64,000 nucleotides of DNA from Meridianimarinicoccus roseus (lineage in GTDB: Bacteria > Pseudomonadota > Alphaproteobacteria > Rhodobacterales > Rhodobacteraceae). The DNA lies in the NCBI RefSeq assembly GCF_003172915.1, contig NZ_QGKU01000015.1, positions 86,029 through 150,028 on the forward strand, given 5' to 3'. Of this stretch, positions 9,344 to 16,928 are shown piece after piece (positions within the stretch are counted from its first letter, which is position 1; the number at the start of each line of letters is the position of its first letter). The position numbers and the translations under genes were made by a program. The notes under the pieces are model-generated. The model worked only from the letters and a program-made list of their open reading frames with translations. It did not search any database and was not told where the DNA came from.

Positions 9344-9360
9344 GCGCGAAGATTTCGCGC
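9344..9360. promoter_or_regulatory. Inverted repeat, candidate operator upstream of mcl1
   Basis: Perfect dyad GCGCGAA-GAT-TTCGCGC, 27-43 bp before the mcl1 start codon, in the divergent mcl1/dgcN interval. Together with the dyad at 9373-9390 it makes two related elements about 29 bp apart centre to centre (close to three helical turns), as expected for cooperative repressor or activator binding. Confidence 0.45.
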
Positions 9361-9372
9361 TTGGATAGAATG

Positions 9373-9390
9373 TTGCGCAATGCTGCGCAA
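9373..9390. promoter_or_regulatory. Second inverted repeat in mcl1/dgcN divergent promoter
   Basis: Perfect dyad TTGCGCA-ATGC-TGCGCAA; its left half also contains the self-palindrome TTGCGCAA. A looser third copy (GTTGCGGCGCAGC) follows at about 9404-9416. The TTGC/GCAA core resembles sites of short-chain acyl-CoA regulators of the RamB/PccR type, but that link is inference. Confidence 0.45.
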
Positions 9391-9476
9391 GCACTGTTTT
9401 GTTGCGGCGCAGCATCGGCGCGGGTCTGGGCAATCCGGGCGATCTCTGACAGCCTGCCGCGGAAAGGAGCCATGCC

Positions 9477-10478
9477 ATGATACGCACCCCTTACCTGCTT
9501 TTCCTCGGCGATGCGCCCGATCCTCTGGCGGCGAAGGTCGCACAGGGCATCCGCGACTGGCGACCCGATCATTGCGTCGGGCAGTTGCGCCTGCCCGGAT
9601 GCGAGGCGGACATGGGCTTGCCTGACATGACGCTGGAAGAGGCGCGCGCCGCGGGGGCCGAAACGCTGGTGATCGGCGTGGCCAACCGGGGGGGCACCTT
9701 TTCGGCGACCTGGAAGGAGGTGCTGACGCAAGCCCCTTCCGCGGGTTTCGACATCGCGTCCGGCCTGCACACCCTTCTGCGGGACGATCCCGACCTCGTT
9801 TCGGCTGCGCAAGCCGCGGGGCGAAGCCTGCACGATGTGCGGCTGCCCGCGGTGAAATACCCGATCGCCGACGGGGTGCCGCGCAGCGGCAAGCGGTGCC
9901 TTGCGGTCGGTACCGATTGCTCGGTCGGCAAGATGTACACTGCGCTGGCGATGGAGGCCGAGATGCGGGCCCGGTCGATGCCCGCGACGTTCCGCGCCAC
10001 GGGACAGACCGGCATCCTGATCACCGGCGAGGGCGTGCCGCTGGACGCGGTGATCGCCGACTTCATGGCCGGGTCGATCGAGTGGCTGACACCGGCGGGC
10101 GATCCGGATCACTGGGACCTGATCGAGGGGCAGGGCAGCCTGTTCCACGTGTCCTACTCGGGGGTGACGCTGGCGCTGATCCACGGCGGGCAGCCCGATG
10201 CGCTGATCCTGTGCGACGAGCCGACCCGCCCGCACATGCGCGGCCTGCCCGGCTACAGGGCGCCGTCGCTGGAAGTGCTGCGCGACACGGCGCTGGGGCT
10301 GGCGCGGGTGGCGAACCCGGCCTGCGAGGTCATAGGCGTTTCGGTCAACACCCAGCACCTGAGCGAACCCGCCGCGCTAGCCCATCTTTCGGAGGTCGAG
10401 GCGCGGATGGGGCTGCCTGCGGTGGATCCCTACCGGCAGGGCGCGGGCCGACTGGTCGATGCGCTAGCGGCCGTGTGA
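9477..10478 (+). CDS. dgcN: DUF1611 family, N-acetyltransferase DgcN of D-glutamate catabolism
   Basis: 333 aa, full-length DUF1611 protein: an N-terminal Rossmann-like half (LLFLGDAPDPLAAKVAQGI, VIGVANRGG) and a C-terminal P-loop-like half with GTDCSVGKMYTALAME starting near residue 145, plus GTGQT-type ATGQTGILITGEGVPLDAV and LILCDEPTRPHMRG. In marine Proteobacteria the DgcN/DgcA pair turns D-glutamate into L-glutamate: DgcN acetylates D-Glu and DgcA racemises the N-acetyl product. dgcA follows with only 4 bp between, so the two are co-transcribed. ATG at 9477 has GAAAGGAG upstream. Divergent from mcl1. Older annotation would be 'DUF1611' or 'NAD-dependent epimerase'. Confidence 0.85.
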   Translation: MIRTPYLLFLGDAPDPLAAKVAQGIRDWRPDHCVGQLRLPGCEADMGLPDMTLEEARAAGAETLVIGVANRGGTFSATWKEVLTQAPSAGFDIASGLHTLLRDDPDLVSAAQAAGRSLHDVRLPAVKYPIADGVPRSGKRCLAVGTDCSVGKMYTALAMEAEMRARSMPATFRATGQTGILITGEGVPLDAVIADFMAGSIEWLTPAGDPDHWDLIEGQGSLFHVSYSGVTLALIHGGQPDALILCDEPTRPHMRGLPGYRAPSLEVLRDTALGLARVANPACEVIGVSVNTQHLSEPAALAHLSEVEARMGLPAVDPYRQGAGRLVDALAAV

Positions 10479-10482
10479 CGCC

Positions 10483-11448
10483 ATGCATCTGCACGTGAGC
10501 TATGACGATTTCCGGTTGGCCGAAGCGTTCACCATCTCGCGCGGGACCAAGACCGCCGCCGAAGTGGTCACAGTGCGGGCCGAGGCGGACGGGATGCGCG
10601 GCTATGGCGAATGCGTGCCCTACGCCCGCTACGGCGAGAGCCGTGCTTCGGTGAAGGCGCAGATCAAGGGGCTGCCTGCGGACGTGAGCCGCGATAGCCT
10701 GCAGGACCTGCTGCCGCCGGGCGCGGCGCGCAATGCCGTGGACTGCGCACTGTGGGATCTTGAGGCGCGTATCGCGGGTTGCCGGGTGTGGGAACTCGCG
10801 GGTTTGCCTGAACCGGGACCCGAGATCACCGCCTTTACCTTGTCGCTCGACACGCCGGACGAGATGCGCCGTGCCGCGGAGCGGCACCGGCACCGGCCGC
10901 TGCTGAAAATCAAGCTCGGCACGCCGGACGATCTGCCCCGGCTGGAGGCTGTGCGCGCCGGCGCGCCGCGCGCGCGGATCATCGTCGATGCGAACGAGGG
11001 CTGGAGCGCGGCGGCCTACGCTGAGCTTGCCCCGCATCTGAAGGCGCTGGGGGTGGACCTTGTGGAACAGCCGCTGCCCGCGGGGGACGACGGCGCGCTG
11101 GCCGGGATCGACCGTCCCGTGCCGGTGTGCGCCGATGAAAGCTGTCACGACATCAACTCGTTGCCCGCACTGCGCGGCAAGTATGACGTGATCAACATCA
11201 AGCTGGACAAGACCGGTGGGCTGACCGGTGCGCTGGCGTTGCGGGCGGCGGCGCGGGCCGAGGGGTTCGGGGTGATGGTCGGCTGCATGGTCGGCTCGTC
11301 GCTGGCGATGGCACCGGCCGTTCTGGTGGCGCAGGGGGCGCTGGTGACCGATCTCGACGGCCCGCTGCTGCTGGCCGAGGACCGGGCGCATCCGCTGGCC
11401 TATGATGAGCGCGGTGTGCATCCTCCCGACCGGGCCCTGTGGGGGTGA
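10483..11448 (+). CDS. dgcA: Enolase-superfamily racemase DgcA (N-acetyl-D-glutamate racemase / dipeptide-epimerase type)
   Basis: 321 aa enolase-superfamily enzyme of the muconate-lactonising subgroup. Seen: the capping domain (residues 1-110), then the barrel with KIK (142-144), metal ligands D169 in VDANEGW, E195 in VEQPLP, D218 in CADES, and the second lysine region NIKLDKTGG (~238-246). These acid/base lysines on both faces fit 1,1-proton transfer, i.e. racemisation or epimerisation. By sequence alone it would be an L-Ala-D/L-Glu epimerase; adjacency to dgcN argues for N-acetyl-D-glutamate racemase, leading to L-glutamate. No separate promoter visible in the 4 bp gap to dgcN. Confidence 0.83.
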   Translation: MHLHVSYDDFRLAEAFTISRGTKTAAEVVTVRAEADGMRGYGECVPYARYGESRASVKAQIKGLPADVSRDSLQDLLPPGAARNAVDCALWDLEARIAGCRVWELAGLPEPGPEITAFTLSLDTPDEMRRAAERHRHRPLLKIKLGTPDDLPRLEAVRAGAPRARIIVDANEGWSAAAYAELAPHLKALGVDLVEQPLPAGDDGALAGIDRPVPVCADESCHDINSLPALRGKYDVINIKLDKTGGLTGALALRAAARAEGFGVMVGCMVGSSLAMAPAVLVAQGALVTDLDGPLLLAEDRAHPLAYDERGVHPPDRALWG

Positions 11449-11710
11449 GGCGTTGGCGCCGAACGCGCAGAGCGCCGGTGGCGGGCTGCCGGGAGACAAT
11501 TGGGTGGACTGTTCCACCCGGTTGCGCGGCGCGCCGACCCTTACATCCTGCGAGCGCGCGGGCGAAGCGGCAGGCGGTCAAAGGTGCCGGGCCCGCTCTC
11601 GAACCGCAGCGAAAAGCGTGTCGGAAAGCTGGAGAAGTCCCTGATGAGTCTGGTCCCGCTGCGGCCGGGGCCGTGCAAGGTGCCGCCGGGCGCCGGGACG
11701 CCGGTGAGGG

Positions 11711-11782
11711 GGCACTCCCGCCCGTTTTCGGCACCCTGCAGGATGCCTCATCCCGTTGGGCCCCGCAGGCTGCGCCTGCGGG
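11711..11782 (+). repeat. Dispersed intergenic repeat, copy A
   Basis: Contains the family flanks CTCCCGCCCGT and CATCCCGTTGGGCC, the terminal hairpin GCAGGC-TGC-GCCTGC, and a central stem GGCA-CCC/GGA-TGCC with one mismatch. Compared with the other copies, flanks are near-identical and the stem differs. It faces copy B head to head, 61 bp away. Confidence 0.75.
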
Positions 11783-11843
11783 CGGACGGGATGGAGGGCG
11801 AAGCACCCCGCAACACTTGGGGTTCGGGCGGCCCTTGTGCCGA

Positions 11844-11913
11844 CCGCAGGCGCAGCCTGCACGGCCCAACGGGATAAGACGCGCGCAGAGGGTCGAAGAC
11901 GGGCGGGAGTGCC
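11844..11913 (-). repeat. Dispersed intergenic repeat, copy B
   Basis: Reverse-oriented copy: GCAGGC-GCA-GCCTGC hairpin, GGCCCAACGGGAT, and GAAGACGGGCGGGAG. The central stem is poorly paired here. With copy A it forms a ~200 bp composite inverted repeat that ends ~175 bp before dat. Confidence 0.72.
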
Positions 11914-12088
11914 ACTTTCCCTCTGGGGCGCTTTTCCATCATCATCCCCGTGGCGCCCTTTCCCGCCAGCCAATCTTTGCGGTCTGCGTCCCTCCTGTAC
12001 CGCCGCGCGCCGAATAAGCCGCGATACCCCGTGGACCTTGCGGGATGGGCGGGTTACCTCAGCCCCGAGCAAGGATCAGGAGGCCGCC

Positions 12089-12943
12089 ATGAGCCGCATC
12101 GTCTATGTCAACGGAGAGTTCCTGCCCGAGGAGGAGGCGAAGGTTTCGATCTTCGACCGTGGCTTCCTGATGGCGGACGGCGTCTACGAGGTGACCTCCG
12201 TCCTCGATGGCAAACTGGTGGATTACGACGGACACCTCACGCGGCTGGAACGGTCGCTGGCCGAGCTGGACATGCCCGAGCCAGATGGCATGGACGCTCT
12301 GCTGGAGATTCACCGCGAACTCGTCAGCCGCAACAACCTGAAGGAAGGCTGCGTCTACCTGCAGATCACCCGCGGCCCGGCTGACCGGGATTTCCTGTAC
12401 CCCGAAACGCCCAAGCCGACGCTCGTCCTGTTCACTCTGGCCATGACGCTGCGCCGCTCGCCCAAGGCCGAGAAGGGCCTGCGCGTCATTTCCATCGATG
12501 ATTTGCGCTGGGGCCGCCGCGACATCAAGACGGTCCAGCTTCTCTACCCCTCCATGGGCAAGATGATGGCCAAGCACGCGGGCGCGGACGATGCCTGGAT
12601 GGTGGAGAACGGCCACGTCACAGAGGGCACGTCCAACAACGCCTATATCGTCACCCAGGACGGCACGATCGTCACCCGGCAGTTGTCGCACGACATCCTG
12701 CACGGCATCACCCGCGCTGCCGTGCTGCGCTTTGCCCGCGAGGCGCAGATCAAGGTCGAGGAGCGGCCCTTCACCCTGGACGAGGCGAAGGCGGCGTCCG
12801 AGGCGTTCATCACCTCCGCCACCACGTTCGTCACCGGTGTGGTGGAGATCGATGGCGTGCAGCTTGGCGACGGCACGCCCGGGCCTGTATCGCGCCGTCT
12901 GCGCGAGATCTACCTTGAAGAAGCGGCGAAGCAGGCGGTGTGA
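12089..12943 (+). CDS. dat: D-amino-acid transaminase
   Basis: 284 aa fold-type IV PLP aminotransferase. Start ATG at 12089 is preceded by a perfect AGGAGG (12078-12083). Motifs: VNGEFLPEEEAKVSIFDRG, GVYEV, the catalytic lysine K147 in RRDIKTVQLLYPSM, the VTEGTSNNAYIV phosphate-cup region, HGITRAAVL and the late SATTFVTGV loop. The DIK..LLY block and lack of the branched-chain signature favour D-alanine:2-oxoglutarate transaminase, which makes D-glutamate from other D-amino acids. That product is the substrate proposed for DgcN just upstream, so the three genes may form one D-amino-acid route. cobM follows after 4 bp. A branched-chain or 4-amino-4-deoxychorismate lyase role is less likely. 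Confidence 0.88.
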   Translation: MSRIVYVNGEFLPEEEAKVSIFDRGFLMADGVYEVTSVLDGKLVDYDGHLTRLERSLAELDMPEPDGMDALLEIHRELVSRNNLKEGCVYLQITRGPADRDFLYPETPKPTLVLFTLAMTLRRSPKAEKGLRVISIDDLRWGRRDIKTVQLLYPSMGKMMAKHAGADDAWMVENGHVTEGTSNNAYIVTQDGTIVTRQLSHDILHGITRAAVLRFAREAQIKVEERPFTLDEAKAASEAFITSATTFVTGVVEIDGVQLGDGTPGPVSRRLREIYLEEAAKQAV

Positions 12944-12947
12944 CGAC

Positions 12948-13724
12948 ATGACGGTACATTTCATCGGTGCCGGGCCAGGTGACCCGGAGCTTCTGACGCT
13001 CAAGGCGCTGCGCTTGATCCGCGCCTGCAAGGTCTGCCTTTATGCCGGATCGCTGGTCCCGGCCGAGGTCGTGGCCGAGGCGCCAGCGGGCGCGCGCGTC
13101 CTCGACACGGCGCCGATGACGCTGGACGACACCCATGCCGAGATCGTCGCCGCCCATGCCGCGGGCCTTGATGTGGCGCGGGTGCATTCCGGTGATCCGT
13201 CGCTCTACGGGGCCATCGCCGAGCAGATCCGCCGCCTGCGGGCCGACGGCATCCCGTATGATATCGTGCCCGGCGTGCCTGCCTATGCCGCCGCCGCCGC
13301 CGCGCTGGGGCAGGAGTTGACGGTGCCCGAGGTCGCGCAGTCGATCGTACTGACGCGGGTGTCCATGAAGTCGACCTCCATGCCCGAGCATGAGACGCTG
13401 GAGAATTTCGCCCGCAGCCGCACCACGCTGGCGATCCATCTCGGGGTGCGCAACCTGCGCGAGATCGAGCGTGTGCTCGTGCCGCACTACGGCGCTGACT
13501 GCCCTGTGGTGGTGGCCTATCGCGTCGGCTGGCCGGACCAGATGTTCCTGCGCGGCACGCTTGCCGACATCCGCGAGAAGGTGCGCGCGGCCAAGATCAC
13601 CCGCACCGCGCTGATCCTTGTCGGCCCGGTTCTGGGCGAGGTGCGCGATTTCCGTGACAGCGCGCTTTACGATCCGGCCAGCCCGCACGTACTGCGCCCG
13701 AAGGTGCGCGGCGCCGCCGTATAG
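12948..13724 (+). CDS. cobM: Precorrin-4 C11-methyltransferase
   Basis: 258 aa SAM-dependent tetrapyrrole methylase that methylates C-11 of precorrin-4 in aerobic cobalamin synthesis. Family blocks: VHFIGAGPGDPELLTLKA at the N-terminus, the VCLYAGSLVP segment typical of CobM, HSGDPSLYGA (SAM site), PGVPAYAAAAA and the LTRVSMKSTSMPE region that separates CobM from CobJ/CobI. It begins 4 bp after dat and is probably co-transcribed with it, but no other cobalamin gene is in the window, which is odd for a pathway gene normally clustered. Its 3' end overlaps the DUF502 reading frame on the other strand by 58 bp. Confidence 0.93.
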   Translation: MTVHFIGAGPGDPELLTLKALRLIRACKVCLYAGSLVPAEVVAEAPAGARVLDTAPMTLDDTHAEIVAAHAAGLDVARVHSGDPSLYGAIAEQIRRLRADGIPYDIVPGVPAYAAAAAALGQELTVPEVAQSIVLTRVSMKSTSMPEHETLENFARSRTTLAIHLGVRNLREIERVLVPHYGADCPVVVAYRVGWPDQMFLRGTLADIREKVRAAKITRTALILVGPVLGEVRDFRDSALYDPASPHVLRPKVRGAAV

Positions 13725-14373
13725 GCGCTGGGCCCAGGGCCGGTTCGGGAGCCAGTCTGGACGTCGGTCCGTGGGCCTGTGGGTGTGTCCGCAGGCGCGG
13801 CGATGGCGCGCTCGTTCAGCGCAGCCGCCGCGCCGAGCCCGAGCGTGCGCATCAGCTTGCTGACCGGGTGCACCGGCAGATCGAGCGCGGTGACGCGCCC
13901 CTGCGGCACCGCCACGGACTGCCCGGACCATGCCGAGGGCGCACCGGGCAGGAACACGATCACCCGCGCCGCCGTGCGCTCCACCTGTAAGCCGATCGCC
14001 TTGTGATCGTCGAACGCGACGAGCACGGTCCGCAGCAGTGACGCGCGGTCGTCCACCCCGGCCAAGCCGCTGGCCATGCTCTTGGCGATGGTTAAGCCTG
14101 AAAAAACTCCACCAGCAGCGCCTCCACCCGCTGCACGTGGCGCGCGAAGAAAGCGCGCCGCGCGGCCAGCCCTGCCGCATAGCACACCGCGAGGATCAAC
14201 AGCACCGCCAGCGCGTCGGCCAGCAGCACCCCGGCAAGCCCGTCCTCCGGCGCGACGCGCGCGATGGCGTGCGCGACGCCGCTGGAGGTCTCGAACGCCT
14301 TGGCGAGAATGTAGATCACGAAGACGACCGGGATCAGGAAGATGGCGCCGCCGATCAGCGTGGTCCGGATCAT
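13667..14373 (-). pseudogene. DUF502 family membrane protein split by a -1 frameshift at a T6 run
   Basis: Two reading frames together look like one DUF502 protein. The first (14373 down to 14092, 93 codons) has MIRTTLIGGAIFLIPVVFV, two membrane helices and ARHVQRVEALLVEFFQA then a stop. The second frame, entered by backing up one base at the six-T run (14101-14106 on the plus strand as A6), continues SGLTIAKSMASGLAG, VIVFLPGAPSAWSGQ, and VSKLMRTLGLG, all usual DUF502 landmarks. The joined product would be about 235 aa. Either a real inactivating deletion of one T, a homopolymer sequencing error, or slippage during expression. The C-terminal tail runs into cobM antisense. Confidence 0.72.
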
Positions 14374-14386
14374 CGCGCGCCTCGGC

Positions 14387-15559
14387 CTATTGCAGGTCGG
14401 CGAAGGCGGCGCGCAGCCGGGTGACGGCCTCTTCCACGCGGGCGCGGGGCATGGCGATGTTGAAGCGCAGGAAATCCGCGCCGCCCTGTCCGAAACTGGG
14501 CCCGTGGTTGGCCGCGATGCGGGCGTCGCGTTCGACCCGGCGTGTGAACTCGGCCCTGTCCATGCCGGTGCCGGAGAAATCGACCCACGACAAATATGTC
14601 GCCTCCAGCGGCATGGAGCGCAGGCCGGGGATCGCGGCGATGCCCGCGTCGAACACCGCGCGGTTGCCGTCGAGATAGCGCATCAGCGCATCCAGCCATT
14701 CGGCGCCTTCGGGGCTGTAGGCGGCCGTCACCATGTGCAGACCGAACGCATTGGGCGAACTGCCCATCGCCGCCATGCGCGCGGCGAACTGAGCGCGCAG
14801 ATCCGGGTCGTGGATGATGACGTTGCCGACATGCGCGCCGGCGGTGTTGAAGGTCTTGGAGGCGGCGGTTAGCATCACCAGTCGGTCAGCGATGTCGGGC
14901 GCGGCCAACGGCATCGGCACGTGGCGCGCTCCCGGATAGACGAGGTCGTGGTGGATTTCGTCCGAGACGAGAAGCAGGTCGTGGCGCTGCGCGAAATCGG
15001 CCACGCCGCGCAACTCCTCGGTGGTCCAGACGCGCCCGCCCGGATTGTGCGGCGAGCACAGGATCACCATCTTCTCGCGCCCGGTCATCTGCGCGTCATG
15101 TGCCGCGAAGTCCATCTGGTAGCGGCCGTCGCGTTCGGTCAGCGGACATTCGACCACGTCGCGCCCGGCGGCGCGGATCACCCGTGCGAAGGCGTGGTAG
15201 ACCGGCGTGAAAAGCACCACCCCGTCTCCCGGCGCGGTCCAGGTGTCCACACACATGGCAACGCCGTTGACCAGCCCGTGCGTGGTGAAGATCGCGTCCG
15301 GGTCAACCTGCCAGCCGTGGCGCGTGTCCATCCAGCCGCAGATCGCCGCGCGGTATGCGCTGTCATCGGCGAAATAGCCGAATACACCGTGATCGGCCAT
15401 GCGCCGGACCGCGTCACGGATCGGGTCCGCGGCGGCGAAATCCATGTCGGCGACCCACATCGCGAGCCCGTCGTCGGGCGATACGCCATAGAGCGGCTGC
15501 ATCGCGTCCCACTTGGAGCAATGGGTGCCGCGCCGGTCGATCAGGGTGTCGAAGGTCAT
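14387..15559 (-). CDS. MalY/PatB-family aminotransferase, probable cystathionine beta-lyase
   Basis: 390 aa fold-type I PLP enzyme. Features of the MalY/PatB branch: GTHCSKWD near the N-terminus, LAMWVADMDF, YGYF-like GVFGYFADD, TTHGLVNG, FTPVYHAF, CSPHNPGGRVW, VSDEIHHDL and the PLP lysine K235 in TAASKTFNTAG. Members cleave cystathionine or cysteine to pyruvate, ammonia and a thiol, or act as regulators (MalY). Start ATG complement at 15557-15559; a 19 bp inverted repeat lies in the divergent gap to def. DUF502 begins 13 bp downstream, so the two may share a transcript. Confidence 0.87.
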   Translation of the reverse strand: MTFDTLIDRRGTHCSKWDAMQPLYGVSPDDGLAMWVADMDFAAADPIRDAVRRMADHGVFGYFADDSAYRAAICGWMDTRHGWQVDPDAIFTTHGLVNGVAMCVDTWTAPGDGVVLFTPVYHAFARVIRAAGRDVVECPLTERDGRYQMDFAAHDAQMTGREKMVILCSPHNPGGRVWTTEELRGVADFAQRHDLLLVSDEIHHDLVYPGARHVPMPLAAPDIADRLVMLTAASKTFNTAGAHVGNVIIHDPDLRAQFAARMAAMGSSPNAFGLHMVTAAYSPEGAEWLDALMRYLDGNRAVFDAGIAAIPGLRSMPLEATYLSWVDFSGTGMDRAEFTRRVERDARIAANHGPSFGQGGADFLRFNIAMPRARVEEAVTRLRAAFADLQ

Positions 15560-15606
15560 TGTATTCTCCGTAAGCTGCGGGCGAAGCGTAGGCCTCCTGT
15601 CGGCGG

Positions 15607-15625
15607 GTGCAAGGCGTGATTGCAC
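15607..15625. promoter_or_regulatory. Inverted repeat between divergent aminotransferase and def
   Basis: Perfect dyad GTGCAA-N7-TTGCAC in the 96 bp intergenic gap, 48 bp before the aminotransferase start and 31 bp before def. Size and spacing fit a dimeric helix-turn-helix regulator. No regulator gene is adjacent. Confidence 0.35.
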
Positions 15626-15655
15626 GCGCGGGCGGCTTGGCCTACATGCACGGCC

Positions 15656-16177
15656 ATGAGCGTGAAACCGATCCTGATCCATCCCGATCCCCGCCTGAAG
15701 AAGGTCGCCGACGCGGTCCCGGACCTGAGCGACGCGCTGCGTACGCTGGCCGACGACATGCTGGAAACGATGTATGACGCGCCGGGAATTGGGCTTGCGG
15801 CGCCGCAGATCGGCGTGGGCAGCCGCCTGATCGTGATGGATTGCGAAAAGGAAGAAGGCGCGGAGCCAAAGCCGATGGTGATGTTCAACCCGCGGGTTCT
15901 GGCGGCGTCCGACGAGATGAACACATACGAGGAAGGCTGCCTGTCGATCCCCGACCAGTTTGCCGAGGTGACACGCCCGGCCGAGGTGACGGTGGCGTGG
16001 ATCGACCGCGACGGGGTCGAACGGCAGCAGGATTTCGGCGGGCTTTGGGCGACCTGCGTGCAGCACGAGATCGACCACCTCGACGGCAAGCTTTTCATCG
16101 ATTACCTCAGCCCGCTAAAGCGCCAGCTGATCACCCGCAAGATGGTCAAGCTCAAGCGTGACAAGGCGCGGGGCTGA
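15656..16177 (+). CDS. def: Peptide deformylase
   Basis: 173 aa metallo-enzyme that removes the N-formyl group from nascent proteins. All three catalytic motifs are intact: GIGLAAPQ (44-51), EGCLS (metal ligand C95), and HEIDH (H137, E138, H141). The ATG at 15656 is used; an earlier TTG at 15620 adds residues not found in the family. First gene of def - def-like - fmt, which couples formylation and deformylation of initiator Met. Confidence 0.97.
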   Translation: MSVKPILIHPDPRLKKVADAVPDLSDALRTLADDMLETMYDAPGIGLAAPQIGVGSRLIVMDCEKEEGAEPKPMVMFNPRVLAASDEMNTYEEGCLSIPDQFAEVTRPAEVTVAWIDRDGVERQQDFGGLWATCVQHEIDHLDGKLFIDYLSPLKRQLITRKMVKLKRDKARG

Positions 16178-16395
16178 CCGGTGCACCATGGCTGTCGCTC
16201 TTGCCGCCGTCCGGACGCCGCCACGCACAAAGGCCGGCCTCGACGGACATCGCGCGCGCGCGGCCCTGAGACCGGCGTAACCCGGATGCCGTGCGGTGGC
16301 CTTCGATGTTGGCACGCGGGTGTGCGTAATCCGCTAGCATCCGGGCCGAAGGCGCAGGCCAAGCCGACCTATCCGGACCGAACGGGCAGGCGGGC

Positions 16396-16917
16396 ATGAC
16401 CGTCCGGGCGATCCTGCTCTGGCCGGATAAGCGGCTGCGCACCCCTTGCGCCGAGGTGGAGGCGGTGGATGATGTGGTGCGCGCGGCCTGGGACGACATG
16501 ATCGACACGATGGACGCGATGCCGGGCGTGGGGCTTGCGGCCTGCCAGATCGGCGTGATGCGGCGACTGGCCGTGGTGGATGCGTCCGAGGCGCGCGGGC
16601 AGGCGGTGCGGATGGCCAACCCGCATGTGCTGCATGCGAGCGTGGAGCCGCGTGCCCATGACGAGGCCAGCCCGTGCCTGCCGGGTGTGTCGGCGCAGGT
16701 GATGCGCCCTCGCGCCGTCACCGTGCGTTTCCTCAATGCGGACGGGCTGGTGGAGGACAGGGATTTCGTCGGACTTTGGGCGGTGTCGGTGCAGCACCAG
16801 ATCGACCACCTGGCGGGGCGGATGTATTTCGACCGGCTGAGCCGGACGCGGCGGGCGATGCTGCTGCGCAAGGCGGAAAAGGCGGCGAAGACCGGGAAAG
16901 CCGGGCGCAGCGGCTGA
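16396..16917 (+). CDS. Peptide deformylase-like protein with altered active site (HQIDH)
   Basis: 173 aa, clearly a deformylase fold: GVGLAACQ (44-51) and metal-ligand positions C94, H134 and H138 are kept. But the second motif reads SPCLPG instead of EGCLS, and the third HQIDH instead of HEIDH, so the catalytic general acid/base Glu is Gln (Q135). Loss of that Glu inactivates classical deformylases, so this copy is probably not a standard deformylase; it could bind nascent chains or a different substrate. It lies between def (218 bp upstream) and fmt (106 bp downstream, with repeat copy C in between). It is not a degraded pseudogene: the frame is intact. Confidence 0.85.
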   Translation: MTVRAILLWPDKRLRTPCAEVEAVDDVVRAAWDDMIDTMDAMPGVGLAACQIGVMRRLAVVDASEARGQAVRMANPHVLHASVEPRAHDEASPCLPGVSAQVMRPRAVTVRFLNADGLVEDRDFVGLWAVSVQHQIDHLAGRMYFDRLSRTRRAMLLRKAEKAAKTGKAGRSG

Positions 16918-16928
16918 TGCGGGCGGGA

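Larger units (their letters stand above)
11449..12088. other. 640 bp non-coding region with inverted pair of dispersed repeats
   Basis: Between dgcA and dat, the second longest gene-free stretch. It holds a perfect hairpin GGGTGGA-CTGT-TCCACCC (11512-11529) 64 bp after dgcA, without a T run, so only a possible attenuator or Rho-pause. Then come two copies of the dispersed repeat in opposite orientation (11711-11782 and 11844-11913). An open frame on the plus strand spans most of it, but it is Arg/Pro-rich and merely translates the repeats; I do not call a gene. Confidence 0.6.

Noticed and set aside
11439..12017. 192-codon plus-strand frame in the dgcA-dat gap
   Set aside because: It is a read-through of repeat copies A and B; the same peptide fragments reappear at other repeat copies in unrelated frames.
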